From positions 24,257-88,256 of the forward strand of contig NZ_JAIXPP010000010.1 of assembly GCF_027486195.1 (NCBI RefSeq): a stretch of 64,000 nt of DNA. Direction: 5' to 3'. The translations under genes were made by a program, and so were the position numbers. A model generated the notes under the pieces. That model was not told where the DNA came from. It saw only the letters and a program-made list of their open reading frames with translations, and made no database searches. The stretch comes from Novosphingobium sp. Lineage in GTDB: Bacteria; Pseudomonadota; Alphaproteobacteria; Sphingomonadales; Sphingomonadaceae. Position 1 is the first letter of the stretch, and each line of letters opens with the position of its first letter. This document shows positions 9,128 to 16,462 of the stretch, in pieces.

Positions 9128-9967
9128 ATGCGTCTACGGATTTTGATGATGATCGCGCTGGCGGCGCTGCTGCTGCCGGGGGCAGCGCTGGCAGGCATCG
9201 CCTATCCCACCAACGTGGCGGGCACGTTTGCCGATGCGGCGGTGAACCTGCAATGCGACGCCAGCGGCATCAACTGCCAGCCTGTGACGACGGCAAACCC
9301 TGTGCCGGTGGCGGCGACGGGCAACGTGGCGGCAGGGGCCACGGACAGCGGCAACCCGGTGAAGGTGGGCGCGATCTACAACGCGACCCGGCCGACCTAT
9401 ACGACGGGCCAGCGCGGGGATCTTCAAGTTGATACGCGCGGCAGTCTGGGCGTGGCGCTGTTCGGCTTCAACGGTGCGACCGGCGTGACGGCCGCCGCGC
9501 CCAGCTCGGACGGCTTTGCCACTTCGAATACTGGCCTTGCCACCCAAGCCTTTCCCTATGCCTTCAACGGCACCACGCTCGATCGCGTGCGCGGGGATAC
9601 GAACGGGCTTGTCGTGCAGCCGGGGCTCTCCTCGACATACTGGAGCTATGCATCGGCTGCTGGCGGCATCGTATCCAGCACCGCAGACGTTGCCATCGCG
9701 GCGGCGCGCGGCGCGAGCGTACGAAACTACGTCAAATCGCTGACCATCTCGCATGACACGCTGGGAGCTGCGACCGAAATTGTCGTCAAGGACGGCACGA
9801 CTGTCATCTATCGCGGCAAGTTGCAGACGACTGCCATCGAGGGTGGGAGCGAGCTGATCTTCGACCCGCCGCTGCGCGGAACTGCAAACACGGCCGTCAA
9901 CGTCGCGCTGATTTCATCGGTGACCGGAGGCGTCTTCGTGAATGCCACCGGATGGACGGGGAACTGA
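9128..9967 (+). CDS. Phage-encoded exported protein of unknown function
   Basis: A 279-residue protein that begins with a clear Sec signal peptide: a basic start, a hydrophobic core rich in Met, Leu and Ala, then a predicted cut after an Ala-Leu-Ala motif near residue 22. The mature part is beta-rich, with Gly/Ala/Thr/Val-rich stretches such as Gly-Asn-Val-Ala-Ala-Gly-Ala-Thr-Asp and a short Arg-Gly-Asp-Leu motif. It sits between the tailspike and lysis genes, with a strong AGGAG site. It could be a decoration protein or a host-surface modifier. The signal peptide is odd for a virion component. Confidence 0.65.
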   Translation: MRLRILMMIALAALLLPGAALAGIAYPTNVAGTFADAAVNLQCDASGINCQPVTTANPVPVAATGNVAAGATDSGNPVKVGAIYNATRPTYTTGQRGDLQVDTRGSLGVALFGFNGATGVTAAAPSSDGFATSNTGLATQAFPYAFNGTTLDRVRGDTNGLVVQPGLSSTYWSYASAAGGIVSSTADVAIAAARGASVRNYVKSLTISHDTLGAATEIVVKDGTTVIYRGKLQTTAIEGGSELIFDPPLRGTANTAVNVALISSVTGGVFVNATGWTGN

Positions 9968-9970
9968 GCC

Positions 9971-10219
9971 ATGGATGACAACGCCGACGCCCCCGCATCT
10001 GGCGAGCATGTGCGGACGATCACCGATGAGGACGCCAAGGCGATTGCCGCCGCGCTGCTGACCGAAGCGACCAAGCAGGTGCTGATGGCGACGGGGCGCG
10101 GTGTGTGGAGCACGATCAAGGCGCTGGTGTTCCCGCTGCTGATCGGCGTGGTCATCTGGTGGGCCGCGACCAAGGGCACGCAGATCGAGGTGCCCGTTCA
10201 TATCAAGCAGGTGAGGTGA
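9971..10219 (+). CDS. Small single-TM phage membrane protein (holin candidate)
   Basis: 82 residues with a soluble acidic N-terminus (about 45 residues), then one membrane helix near residues 47-66, then a short tail. It begins 3 bases after the previous stop and ends 3 bases before the endolysin start, so it is in the lysis operon. Position and topology fit a holin or an accessory lysis protein, but there is no diagnostic motif. Confidence 0.55.
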   Translation: MDDNADAPASGEHVRTITDEDAKAIAAALLTEATKQVLMATGRGVWSTIKALVFPLLIGVVIWWAATKGTQIEVPVHIKQVR

Positions 10220-10222
10220 GGC

Positions 10223-10903
10223 ATGGATATCAAGGCGCTCCAGCGCGCGATCGGCGCGAACCCGGACGGGATATGGGGGCCGAAATCGAAGGCCCTGTTG
10301 CTGGAGTGGTTCCGCAACCCGGCGGCGGACCTGATCCGGCCAACGGAGCTTTCCTGGGCGGCAGGGCAGATCGGCTGCTCAATCCTCCAGATCAAGGCCA
10401 TCTGGACGGTGGAATCATCCGGGCGCGGCTTTGATGCGGCGGGGCGGCCGAAGATGCTTTACGAGCGACACAAGTTTCACCGCTTTACCGCCGGATACTG
10501 GAGTCCGGCTGCGTTCAGCCAGCCAAGCGCGGGTGGCTATTCGCGCGATGCGGACGGCAACGGCGTGCTCGATGCCTGGGACCGGCTTTCGGATGCCATC
10601 GCCACGGGCGCGGTGGATGCGGCGTTCATGGCGGCAAGCTGGGGCGCGTTCCAGATCATGGGCGAGTGGTGGGACGAGCTGGGCTATGCCAGCCCCTTTG
10701 CCATGGCCCATGCCTGCGTGACGGGCGAGGCTGCGCACCTCGACATGCTGGTGCGCTATATCCGCCATTTCAAGCTGGAGGACGAGGTGCGGGCGATCAC
10801 GAGCAACCCCGACTCCTGCCGCCGTTTTGCCGCCGCCTACAACGGCGCGGCATATGCGCGGTTCAACTATCACACCAAGCTTGCGGCGGAGATGCGTGCA
10901 TGA
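10223..10903 (+). CDS. Phage endolysin, N-acetylmuramidase domain
   Basis: 226 residues. The N-terminal 40 residues resemble a peptidoglycan-binding fold (Asp-Gly-Ile-Trp-Gly-Pro-Lys-Ser). The rest matches the phage N-acetylmuramidase family (DUF3380 type): Trp-Thr-Val-Glu-Ser-Ser-Gly-Arg-Gly-Phe around the probable catalytic Glu, then Tyr-Glu-Arg-His-Lys-Phe-His-Arg, a Ser-Trp-Gly-Ala-Phe-Gln-Ile-Met-Gly motif, and a C-terminal Ala-Tyr-Asn-Gly-Ala plus His-Thr-Lys-Leu-Ala. It cleaves the glycan backbone of peptidoglycan at lysis. No signal peptide is present, so it needs a holin to reach the wall. Confidence 0.88.
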   Translation: MDIKALQRAIGANPDGIWGPKSKALLLEWFRNPAADLIRPTELSWAAGQIGCSILQIKAIWTVESSGRGFDAAGRPKMLYERHKFHRFTAGYWSPAAFSQPSAGGYSRDADGNGVLDAWDRLSDAIATGAVDAAFMAASWGAFQIMGEWWDELGYASPFAMAHACVTGEAAHLDMLVRYIRHFKLEDEVRAITSNPDSCRRFAAAYNGAAYARFNYHTKLAAEMRA

Positions 10904-11244
10904 CGCTTTTCAAGGAATGGCCACCCCGTGACTGGCGCAAGGTTCTAGCGCTGATCTTCTCTGTGGCGGGCGCTGCGTTTCTGACGGCGCTGGTGTGGTG
11001 GGGCATGGCGGCGCTATTGCCGGAACGCGGATGGACGGTGGCAAGCGAGCCTGACCGCGCGGCAACGCTGCGCTGGGTGTTGTGGATCGCGATCGGCGGG
11101 GTGGTGGTGGTACTGTTCAGCCTGGGCATGGCGATCAACCGCCGCAGCCTTCAGGCGCAATGGGGCGACAAGCGCGTTGACTTCTCGGGCGGTGAGAACA
11201 GCGATGACGATGCCGCGCCTGCGGCAGGGGTGAGCACGCCATGA
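10900..11244 (+). CDS. Phage membrane protein with two TM helices (holin candidate)
   Basis: 114 residues starting inside the endolysin stop codon (ATGA). Two hydrophobic helices lie near residues 14-38 and 56-77, with a hydrophilic, acidic, Ala-rich C-terminus. Two-helix topology, charged tail and position between endolysin and spanins fit a class II holin. The alternative is that this role belongs to the single-TM protein upstream of the endolysin. Confidence 0.6.
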   Translation: MTLFKEWPPRDWRKVLALIFSVAGAAFLTALVWWGMAALLPERGWTVASEPDRAATLRWVLWIAIGGVVVVLFSLGMAINRRSLQAQWGDKRVDFSGGENSDDDAAPAAGVSTP

Positions 11245-11597
11245 GCGGGCTGCGCGGCACGCTGATCGCGGCGGCGGTGGCGCTGGTGTTTGCGCTGCTG
11301 TTCCTGGCCAAGTGCCAGGAGGCGCGAACGGCAGGGGCACAAGCGCGACTTTCGCGCGATACGGGGCAGGCGGCGGTGGAAAGCGGCAGGGACGCTGTGG
11401 GCACTGTGAGCGCGGCGGGGGCACGGGCCGATGCCGGCGACGCAATCGGGAGAATGAATGATGAATCGATCCAAGGTGCGGCCGGGGCGGATCAGCCGGT
11501 GCCTCCTGCTGTTGCTGCCGCTGTGCGCAGCGGGCTGTGTCGGCGCGCCGCCTATCGGGACGATCCCCGCTGCCTGCGCTTCACTCCTGCCAAGTGA
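11241..11597 (+). CDS. Inner-membrane spanin (Rz-like)
   Basis: 118 residues with an N-terminal membrane anchor near residues 5-24 and a periplasmic Ala-rich helical part. The gene overlaps the holin candidate by ATGA and contains the start of the outer-membrane spanin in another frame. This nested layout is the hallmark of Rz/Rz1 pairs, which fuse inner and outer membranes in the last step of lysis. Identification rests on layout and topology because spanins diverge strongly in sequence. Confidence 0.7.
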   Translation: MSGLRGTLIAAAVALVFALLFLAKCQEARTAGAQARLSRDTGQAAVESGRDAVGTVSAAGARADAGDAIGRMNDESIQGAAGADQPVPPAVAAAVRSGLCRRAAYRDDPRCLRFTPAK

Positions 11598-11787
11598 ATG
11601 GCGCACCCCGGTGCCGGGCGCGGAAATGCCCGTGGACGACACGGTGGCGAACTGGGTGAGCTTTGGCGATCAGCAGACGGGCCAGCTCGACAAGGCGAAC
11701 GACCGCGCGATTTCGGCGATCGGGATCATCGAGCGGTGCGAGGCGCGCGACCAGGCGGCAGTGAAGCGAAGCCGCCGCCTGTTCTGA
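11458..11787 (+). CDS. Outer-membrane spanin lipoprotein (Rz1-like), overlapping frame
   Basis: 109 residues starting inside the inner spanin gene in the +1 frame and running 190 bases past its stop. The signal peptide has a leucine-rich core and a lipobox-like Ala-Ala-Gly-Cys near residues 23-26, so the mature protein should be a lipoprotein. A GGGAG site precedes the start by 5 bases. The C-terminus contains a helical, charged segment. It should pair with the inner spanin to span the periplasm. Confidence 0.7.
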   Translation: MMNRSKVRPGRISRCLLLLLPLCAAGCVGAPPIGTIPAACASLLPSEWRTPVPGAEMPVDDTVANWVSFGDQQTGQLDKANDRAISAIGIIERCEARDQAAVKRSRRLF

Positions 11788-11850
11788 CTTTGCGCGATTT
11801 CAATGCAGATTGCTGCCGTTTTTTGCAGGCTAAGCTATTGAAAAATAGAC

Positions 11851-11906
11851 TTGGCTGGCAGCTTCCCAAGCTGAATACGAGGGTTCGATTCCCTTCACCC
11901 GCTCCA
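11851..11906 (+). other. attR: 3' fragment of a tRNA-Gly(CCC) gene
   Basis: The sequence contains an anticodon loop TTCCCAA with anticodon CCC (11865-11867), a T-arm (stem 11879-11883 with 11891-11895, loop TTCGATT), an acceptor 3' strand CACCCGC, discriminator T and CCA ending at 11906. No matching 5' acceptor strand GCGGGTG or D-arm exists upstream, so this is not a working tRNA gene. Tyrosine-recombinase phages commonly integrate at tRNA 3' ends and leave such a partial copy at the far end. The exact core crossover length cannot be set without attL. Confidence 0.82.
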
Positions 11907-12157
11907 TTTTCCCGTCCGCCCATGTTCGCAGGCGCCTAAACAAACCCCCAAAATCCAAGGTATTTAGCGGTTATCAGGCCGCAAGCGTTCACCCGCGTTC
12001 GCAGCAGTGCGCCTGAAATTGCGATAGAATCAGCACCATAAGGCCGCTGACAGCCTGCGATTGGCCTCTATGGCCTGTCTCGAGCGGCTGCGCCTCCTCC
12101 GCCTGTCCGGCTGCCATAGAGCACTTTCCGCCCAATCAGGTTCCACGTCACTTTATA

Positions 12158-12171
12158 TGACCTTAAGGTCA
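12158..12171. promoter_or_regulatory. Operator-like palindrome 1 (TGACCTTAAGGTCA)
   Basis: A perfect 14-bp palindrome with AT-rich flanks (TTTATA before, TTTCAT after), 211 bases upstream of the TonB receptor start. It fits a TGAC-N6-GTCA pattern found at the other promoters of the island. The likely binder is the TetR protein encoded two genes downstream (inference). Confidence 0.65.
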
Positions 12172-12253
12172 TTTCATTGTCACGCCATGAGCTTCAGAAA
12201 TCTTTGATCGCAGCAAACATTGGGCTTGACGCCGGTTTATCGGCAATTCAACA

Positions 12254-12267
12254 TGACTTTAAGGTCA
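12254..12267. promoter_or_regulatory. Operator-like palindrome 2 (TGACTTTAAGGTCA)
   Basis: The same pattern with one arm mismatch, 82 bases downstream of site 1. It lies about where a -10 element or transcription start would fall relative to the TTGACG at 12225, so binding here would block transcription of the TonB receptor gene. Confidence 0.62.
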
Positions 12268-12382
12268 TATTTGGTGGCGGGGCCGAACGGAAGCAAATCC
12301 GATCACGCCCCCCCCGGTTCGGTGCCTGGCCCCAGGCTGGCGCAGGCACCAAAAGGTGATGTCGCGACGATTGGAGGCGGGA

Positions 12383-14716
12383 ATGGTTCAAGCACGAAGC
12401 ACACTGTTGGTCTCGTCAGCTCTGGCGACTTTGGTCATGGCTGCACCCGCTACGGCGCAGCAGGCGCAGGACAACGAAATCATCGTGACGGCAAACCAGC
12501 GCGCGCAAAGCGTGCAGGACGTGCCCATCGCCATCAACGTCCTTACCGAGGAGCAGCTTCGCGCTGCCGGTGCCACCGATATCGGCAGCGCGCTGCAGGA
12601 TGTGGCCGGCGTCGAATTCCGCACCGAGCAGACCGGCACCGGTGCCATCGCCATTCGCGGCATTGCCGAACTCAACACGAGCAATATCAACGGCACGACC
12701 GGTACGGCTGTCGGCCTCTATATCGATGACGCGCCCTTCTCGGTCGGCGGGTTCTTCCCGCAAGCGGCGGTATTCGATGCCGCGCGGCTCGAAGTGCTGC
12801 GCGGGCCGCAAGGCACGATCTTCGGCGAAGGCTCCCTCGCGGGCACGATCCGTGTGGTCACGAACAAGCCCGATGCCGGGAAAGTGGCCGGCGCAATCGA
12901 GGGCAATGTCGGCGCGGTCAAGCGCGGCGGCACCAATGGCAGCGTGAACGGCATGGTCAACCTGCCCATCGTGAAGGACAAGGTCGCGCTGCGCGTGGTC
13001 GGCTTCTGGCAGCAGGACGCAGGCTGGATCGACCGCACCGCCGCCACCGTCACCGCACAGTTCCTGCCGCAGCCCAATCCCATTCTCGGCCCCGCTGCGC
13101 CCGACGTGAAGACGATCTGGACGAAATCCACCACCACCCCCGATGCCAATGGTGCCGATTCGTGGGGAGGGCGCGCCGCGCTGGCGATCACGCCGAACGA
13201 TAGCTTCAAAGCCACGGCCTCGGTGCTCCTCAGCCGCGCCGACCGCGGCTATCCCAATCGCGGCGGACGCGACGGCACCGGCTATTTCTCGTCCGGCAAA
13301 GTCGGGATGACCGACGATTTCGAGATGTACAGCCTCGTGCTCGAACAGAAAGCAGACTTCGGCACGTTCCTGTCCTCGAGCAACTATTTCAAGCGCCGGA
13401 TCGACCAGACCACCGACCAGTTCGGCATCATTGCGCTCGCCAATCAGATCGGCGTTCCGCTGAGCGGCGGCCAGTTCGTGTTCCAGGGATCGCGCACCGA
13501 CAACACACTACGGGTCAAGGAATTCAATCAGGAACTGCGCTTTGTCTCGGCGTTCAAGGGGCCGTTCCAGCTCACTGCCGGCGGCTTCTACCGCAACCGC
13601 GATGTGGGCTTCCGCATCCGCGGCCCGCAGGAGCCGCTGACCCCGGCGGGGATCGCCAATGTCCTGTGCGGCGGGCTGTGCGGCTATACGCTCCCCGGCT
13701 CGGGTGATCTCGATGCTCAGACGACCAGCAACTCGCGCCAGATCGCGGCCTTTGCCGAAGGCACGTTCGATATAACGCCCAAGTTCCAGCTGCTCGCCGG
13801 CGCGCGCTATTTCAACGACAAGCGCAAGTCCTCGACACTCGCGACCAGCCTGTTCAGCGGCCTGCCCTTCCCGCAGACATTCGGCTCGAAGGGCGAGGAC
13901 AACGTGTTCAACCCGCGCGTGTCCCTGCGCTGGCAGCCCAACAGCGACGTTTCTGCTTACATCTCGTTCAGCCGGGGCTTCCGCTCGGGCGGGCAGAACG
14001 ATCTCTTCGTGCTCGTGGCCGGCGCCACACCGGCGGACCAGACTTTCAAGTCCGAACGGCTCAGCGCCTACGAGGCCGGCGTGAAGACCCAGTTCGGCGC
14101 GGGTGGCCGGTTCAACGCAGCAGTGTTCTACAACGATTGGTCGAACCTGCAGGTGGTGACCAAGGAAGGCACCGGCAGCGTGGGCGAAGTGATCGGCAAC
14201 GCCGGCTCCGCGCGCAGCTACGGCGTCGATCTCGATGCCAGCTACGAAGTGAGCAAAGGCCTTGTGCTCGCAGCCAACACCACGATCATTTCCAGCAAGC
14301 TCAAGGATGTCATCGCATCAGGTGCGCTGATCAAGGAAGCGCGTATTCCCGGCACCGCAAATTTCACCGCGAGCGGATCGATCAACTACAACTTCCCGGT
14401 GACGGACAAGGTCGAAGGCTTTGCGCGCGCCTCGGTCACCCACCGCGGCAATGCGCTTTCGGGCCTGCTGCGCATCGGGACCCCGGTGGAGCAGATCCCC
14501 GCCTATACCACGCTCGATCTGCGCGCGGGCGCAACGATCGGGTCTGCCCGTTTCGAGGTCTATGCGGAAAACGTGACCAACACTTTCGTGCCGCTGTCGA
14601 TCTTCTATGCGCCCAACGCCAGCAACCCCGGCGGCGGCGATCCGCTCACTGGCAATGTGCTCTACTACCAGGGCTCGCCGCGCGTGATCGGCGCGCGGGT
14701 GAGCTTCCGGTACTGA
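12383..14716 (+). CDS. TonB-dependent outer-membrane receptor
   Basis: 777 residues from the chosen ATG, which has GGAGG 5 bases upstream; a start 27 bases earlier lacks this. A signal peptide (about 26 residues) is followed directly by a TonB-box-like Glu-Ile-Ile-Val-Thr-Ala. A plug domain spans roughly residues 40-155, with Leu-Arg-Gly-Pro-Gln-Gly-Thr-Ile-Phe-Gly near its end, and the rest is a 22-strand type barrel ending in an aromatic residue. It imports a scarce or bulky substrate across the outer membrane using TonB energy. As first gene of the operator-controlled island, it probably takes up the island's substrate. The ligand cannot be read from sequence. Confidence 0.92.
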   Translation: MVQARSTLLVSSALATLVMAAPATAQQAQDNEIIVTANQRAQSVQDVPIAINVLTEEQLRAAGATDIGSALQDVAGVEFRTEQTGTGAIAIRGIAELNTSNINGTTGTAVGLYIDDAPFSVGGFFPQAAVFDAARLEVLRGPQGTIFGEGSLAGTIRVVTNKPDAGKVAGAIEGNVGAVKRGGTNGSVNGMVNLPIVKDKVALRVVGFWQQDAGWIDRTAATVTAQFLPQPNPILGPAAPDVKTIWTKSTTTPDANGADSWGGRAALAITPNDSFKATASVLLSRADRGYPNRGGRDGTGYFSSGKVGMTDDFEMYSLVLEQKADFGTFLSSSNYFKRRIDQTTDQFGIIALANQIGVPLSGGQFVFQGSRTDNTLRVKEFNQELRFVSAFKGPFQLTAGGFYRNRDVGFRIRGPQEPLTPAGIANVLCGGLCGYTLPGSGDLDAQTTSNSRQIAAFAEGTFDITPKFQLLAGARYFNDKRKSSTLATSLFSGLPFPQTFGSKGEDNVFNPRVSLRWQPNSDVSAYISFSRGFRSGGQNDLFVLVAGATPADQTFKSERLSAYEAGVKTQFGAGGRFNAAVFYNDWSNLQVVTKEGTGSVGEVIGNAGSARSYGVDLDASYEVSKGLVLAANTTIISSKLKDVIASGALIKEARIPGTANFTASGSINYNFPVTDKVEGFARASVTHRGNALSGLLRIGTPVEQIPAYTTLDLRAGATIGSARFEVYAENVTNTFVPLSIFYAPNASNPGGGDPLTGNVLYYQGSPRVIGARVSFRY

Positions 14717-14791
14717 TCGGCCTGATGCGCGGTGTCGACGCCTCGGTCGCGCCGCGCTATCGGGAAGGCCGTCTAACCAGAGGACCGGGCC

Positions 14792-15520
14792 TTGTCGGAT
14801 ATCGGCGCGATCAAGTTTACCACCTATCTCGAAGCGCTGGCGCTCGAGATCCGCAAAGTCCGCAGTGGCGAGAAGACCAGCCTCAAGCTGCTGGCCGCCG
14901 GGGCGCGGCTGCTGGACAATGTCGGCTACCGCGATCTCAACGTCGAGGAAATCTCGGCCGAGGCCGGACTCGCAAAGGGCACGTTCTACATCTACTTCAA
15001 GACGAAGGACGAGTTCCTGATCGAGCTGGCGCGCCGCTTCGTTGCGTTCGAGCCGCAGACCCTGCCCTCGTTCTCCCCGCGCGAGACGGCGTTTGGCAGC
15101 ACGTTGACGCTGGTCAGGTGGTATGAGCGCGGCTTCCTGCGCAATGTCGGTATCCTGCGCTGCATCATCCAGATGGGCGAGACCGACGATGCGATGCGCG
15201 AGTTGTGGCAGCGCCGCAACCGCATCATTGCCGAACATGCCTGGGATGGCACGCTGGCACGGTTCAATAATCCCGCGCTCGATCCGGCCCTGCTGATGCT
15301 GGCCGTGCGCACCGTCGGCGGGATGATGGACCAGAGCCTGTTCAACCGCACCCGGGTCCAGACCGACACCGGTGAGGCAGGAGAAGGTGACGCGGATCCC
15401 GAATTCCTGTGCCGCTTCCATGCGCTCCTCATCTACCGCGCGGTCTATGCGCACAATCCGCCTGATCCCGAAGTCGCTGATCTGGTGGCGGCGATCGCGG
15501 GCCCCACCGCTCTGGCATGA
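14792..15520 (+). CDS. TetR-family transcriptional regulator
   Basis: 242 residues from a TTG start with AGAGGA upstream. The N-terminal helix-turn-helix (about residues 30-75) has the typical pattern Ala-Gly-Leu-Ala-Lys-Gly-Thr-Phe-Tyr-Ile-Tyr-Phe. The C-terminal ligand/dimer domain is divergent, so the inducer is unknown. It lies between the TonB receptor and the dehydrogenase and overlaps the latter by ATGA. It is the only regulator within the operator-bearing part of the island, so it is the best candidate to bind the TGAC-N6-GTCA sites, including those upstream of its own transcript. Confidence 0.88.
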   Translation: MSDIGAIKFTTYLEALALEIRKVRSGEKTSLKLLAAGARLLDNVGYRDLNVEEISAEAGLAKGTFYIYFKTKDEFLIELARRFVAFEPQTLPSFSPRETAFGSTLTLVRWYERGFLRNVGILRCIIQMGETDDAMRELWQRRNRIIAEHAWDGTLARFNNPALDPALLMLAVRTVGGMMDQSLFNRTRVQTDTGEAGEGDADPEFLCRFHALLIYRAVYAHNPPDPEVADLVAAIAGPTALA

Positions 15521-16398
15521 GCACCGTCACCCTCTTCGGCACGGGCATCATGGGCGCCCCGATGGCGCGCAATCTGGCGCGGGCCGGACACCGGATGACG
15601 GTGTGGAACCGCAGCTTCGCAAAGGCGGCAGCGCTGGCGCAGGATGGCCTCGTCGCGATTGCCGATGCGGCAGAGGCGGCGCGCGGCGCAGAGATCGCCA
15701 TTCTCATGCTCACCGATGGACCGGCCTGCGATGCCTTGCTGTTTGAGGCTGGTGTGGCCGAGGCGCTCGCGCCGGGCTCGGCGGTCGTGGTGATGAGTTC
15801 GATCCCGGTCGCGACCTCGCGCACGCAGGCCGCGCGCCTTGCCGAGCGCGGCATTGCCTGCGTCGATGCGCCGGTCTCGGGTGGCGAGAAGGGGGCGATC
15901 GAGGCCACGCTTTCGATCATGGCAGGCGGCAGCGCCGAAGCGGTAGCGAGGGTGCAGCCGGTTCTGGAGGCTCTCGGCCGGGTCACCCATGTCGGCCCCG
16001 CCGGTAGCGGACAACTGGCCAAGCTTGCCAACCAGCTCATCGTCGGCGTGACGATCGGCGCCGTCTCGGAAGCCATGCTGCTGGTCGAGGCTGGTGGCGG
16101 CGATGCGGCGGCGGTGCATCAGGCGCTGATGGGCGGCTTTGCCGATTCCACGATCTGGCGCCAGCACGGCGCGCGCATTCTGGAGCGCCGCTTTGCCCCC
16201 GGCGGCAAGGCCACCGTGCAGCTCAAGGACATGCGCACGATCACCGCCGCTGCCGTCGGCATGGGGCTCGACCTGCCCTTCGCCGGCCTTGCCGAGGCGC
16301 TCTACGCGGCCATGTGCCAAGGGCCGCACGCCGAACTCGATCATAGCGCGCTCTATCTGGAACTGGCCGCGCGGGGTGCCGGAAAACCGCCCGCGTAA
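15517..16398 (+). CDS. NAD(P)-dependent beta-hydroxyacid dehydrogenase (HIBADH/tartronate semialdehyde reductase family)
   Basis: 293 residues. An N-terminal Rossmann fold starts with Gly-Thr-Gly-Ile-Met-Gly-Ala-Pro-Met. The substrate-binding Asp-Ala-Pro-Val-Ser-Gly-Gly motif lies near residue 117 and the catalytic Lys is in Gly-Gln-Leu-Ala-Lys-Leu-Ala-Asn-Gln near residue 169. The family includes 3-hydroxyisobutyrate dehydrogenase, tartronate semialdehyde reductase and related enzymes. A hydroxypyruvate isomerase-like gene in the same cluster makes tartronate semialdehyde reductase attractive, but a branched beta-hydroxyacid substrate is equally possible. It is coupled to the TetR gene by a 4-base overlap. 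Confidence 0.85.
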   Translation: MSTVTLFGTGIMGAPMARNLARAGHRMTVWNRSFAKAAALAQDGLVAIADAAEAARGAEIAILMLTDGPACDALLFEAGVAEALAPGSAVVVMSSIPVATSRTQAARLAERGIACVDAPVSGGEKGAIEATLSIMAGGSAEAVARVQPVLEALGRVTHVGPAGSGQLAKLANQLIVGVTIGAVSEAMLLVEAGGGDAAAVHQALMGGFADSTIWRQHGARILERRFAPGGKATVQLKDMRTITAAAVGMGLDLPFAGLAEALYAAMCQGPHAELDHSALYLELAARGAGKPPA

Positions 16399-16415
16399 AA
16401 ACCGGTTGCATTATA

Positions 16416-16429
16416 TGACCCACGGGTCA
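16416..16429. promoter_or_regulatory. Operator-like palindrome 3 (TGACCCACGGGTCA)
   Basis: The TGAC-N6-GTCA pattern with flanks TTATA and TAAA, in the 64-bp gap before the SMP-30 gene and 33 bases from its start. It implies a separate promoter for the long downstream operon. Confidence 0.65.
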
Positions 16430-16462
16430 TAAACTTTCTCTCGTAACGGGAGAGAGTCGCGC

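Larger units (their letters stand above)
1..11906 (+). mobile_element. Prophage, right-hand part (late genes to attR)
   Basis: Continuous block of phage genes: large virion proteins, BRO antirepressor, tailspike, muramidase endolysin, nested spanins. It ends at a partial copy of the 3' half of a tRNA-Gly gene. The T7-fibre-like tailspike N-terminus and the two very large internal proteins suggest a podovirus-like virion (inference). No integrase, terminase, portal or capsid gene is visible, so these must lie left of the window. The tRNA fragment is oriented so that phage DNA lies on its 5' side, which fits attR with the intact tRNA gene at the far left end. Confidence 0.88.
11907..12382. other. 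Non-coding gap between attR and the TonB receptor gene
   Basis: I see no credible gene here. The first 240 bases have no recognised structure apart from GC-rich stretches. The last 225 bases hold two palindromic operator-like sites and a possible -35 TTGACG at 12225-12230 just upstream of the second operator. The receptor gene's GGAGG site ends the region. This is the leader and promoter of the catabolic island. Confidence 0.6.

Noticed and set aside
7513..9198. A 561-codon reverse open frame opposite the tailspike
   Set aside because: No family-like motif and Arg/His/Ala-rich bias; the forward frame has clear domain structure.
11726..11923. Reverse-strand open frame ending in a Gly-Asn-Arg-Thr-Leu-Val motif over the tRNA fragment
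   Set aside because: This pattern is a well-known artefact of translating the 3' end of tRNA genes; it also overlaps the outer spanin antisense.
12177..12729. Small forward frames in the gap before the TonB receptor
   Set aside because: They cross the operator sites, lack ribosome binding sites and, for the larger one, overlap the receptor gene in another frame.
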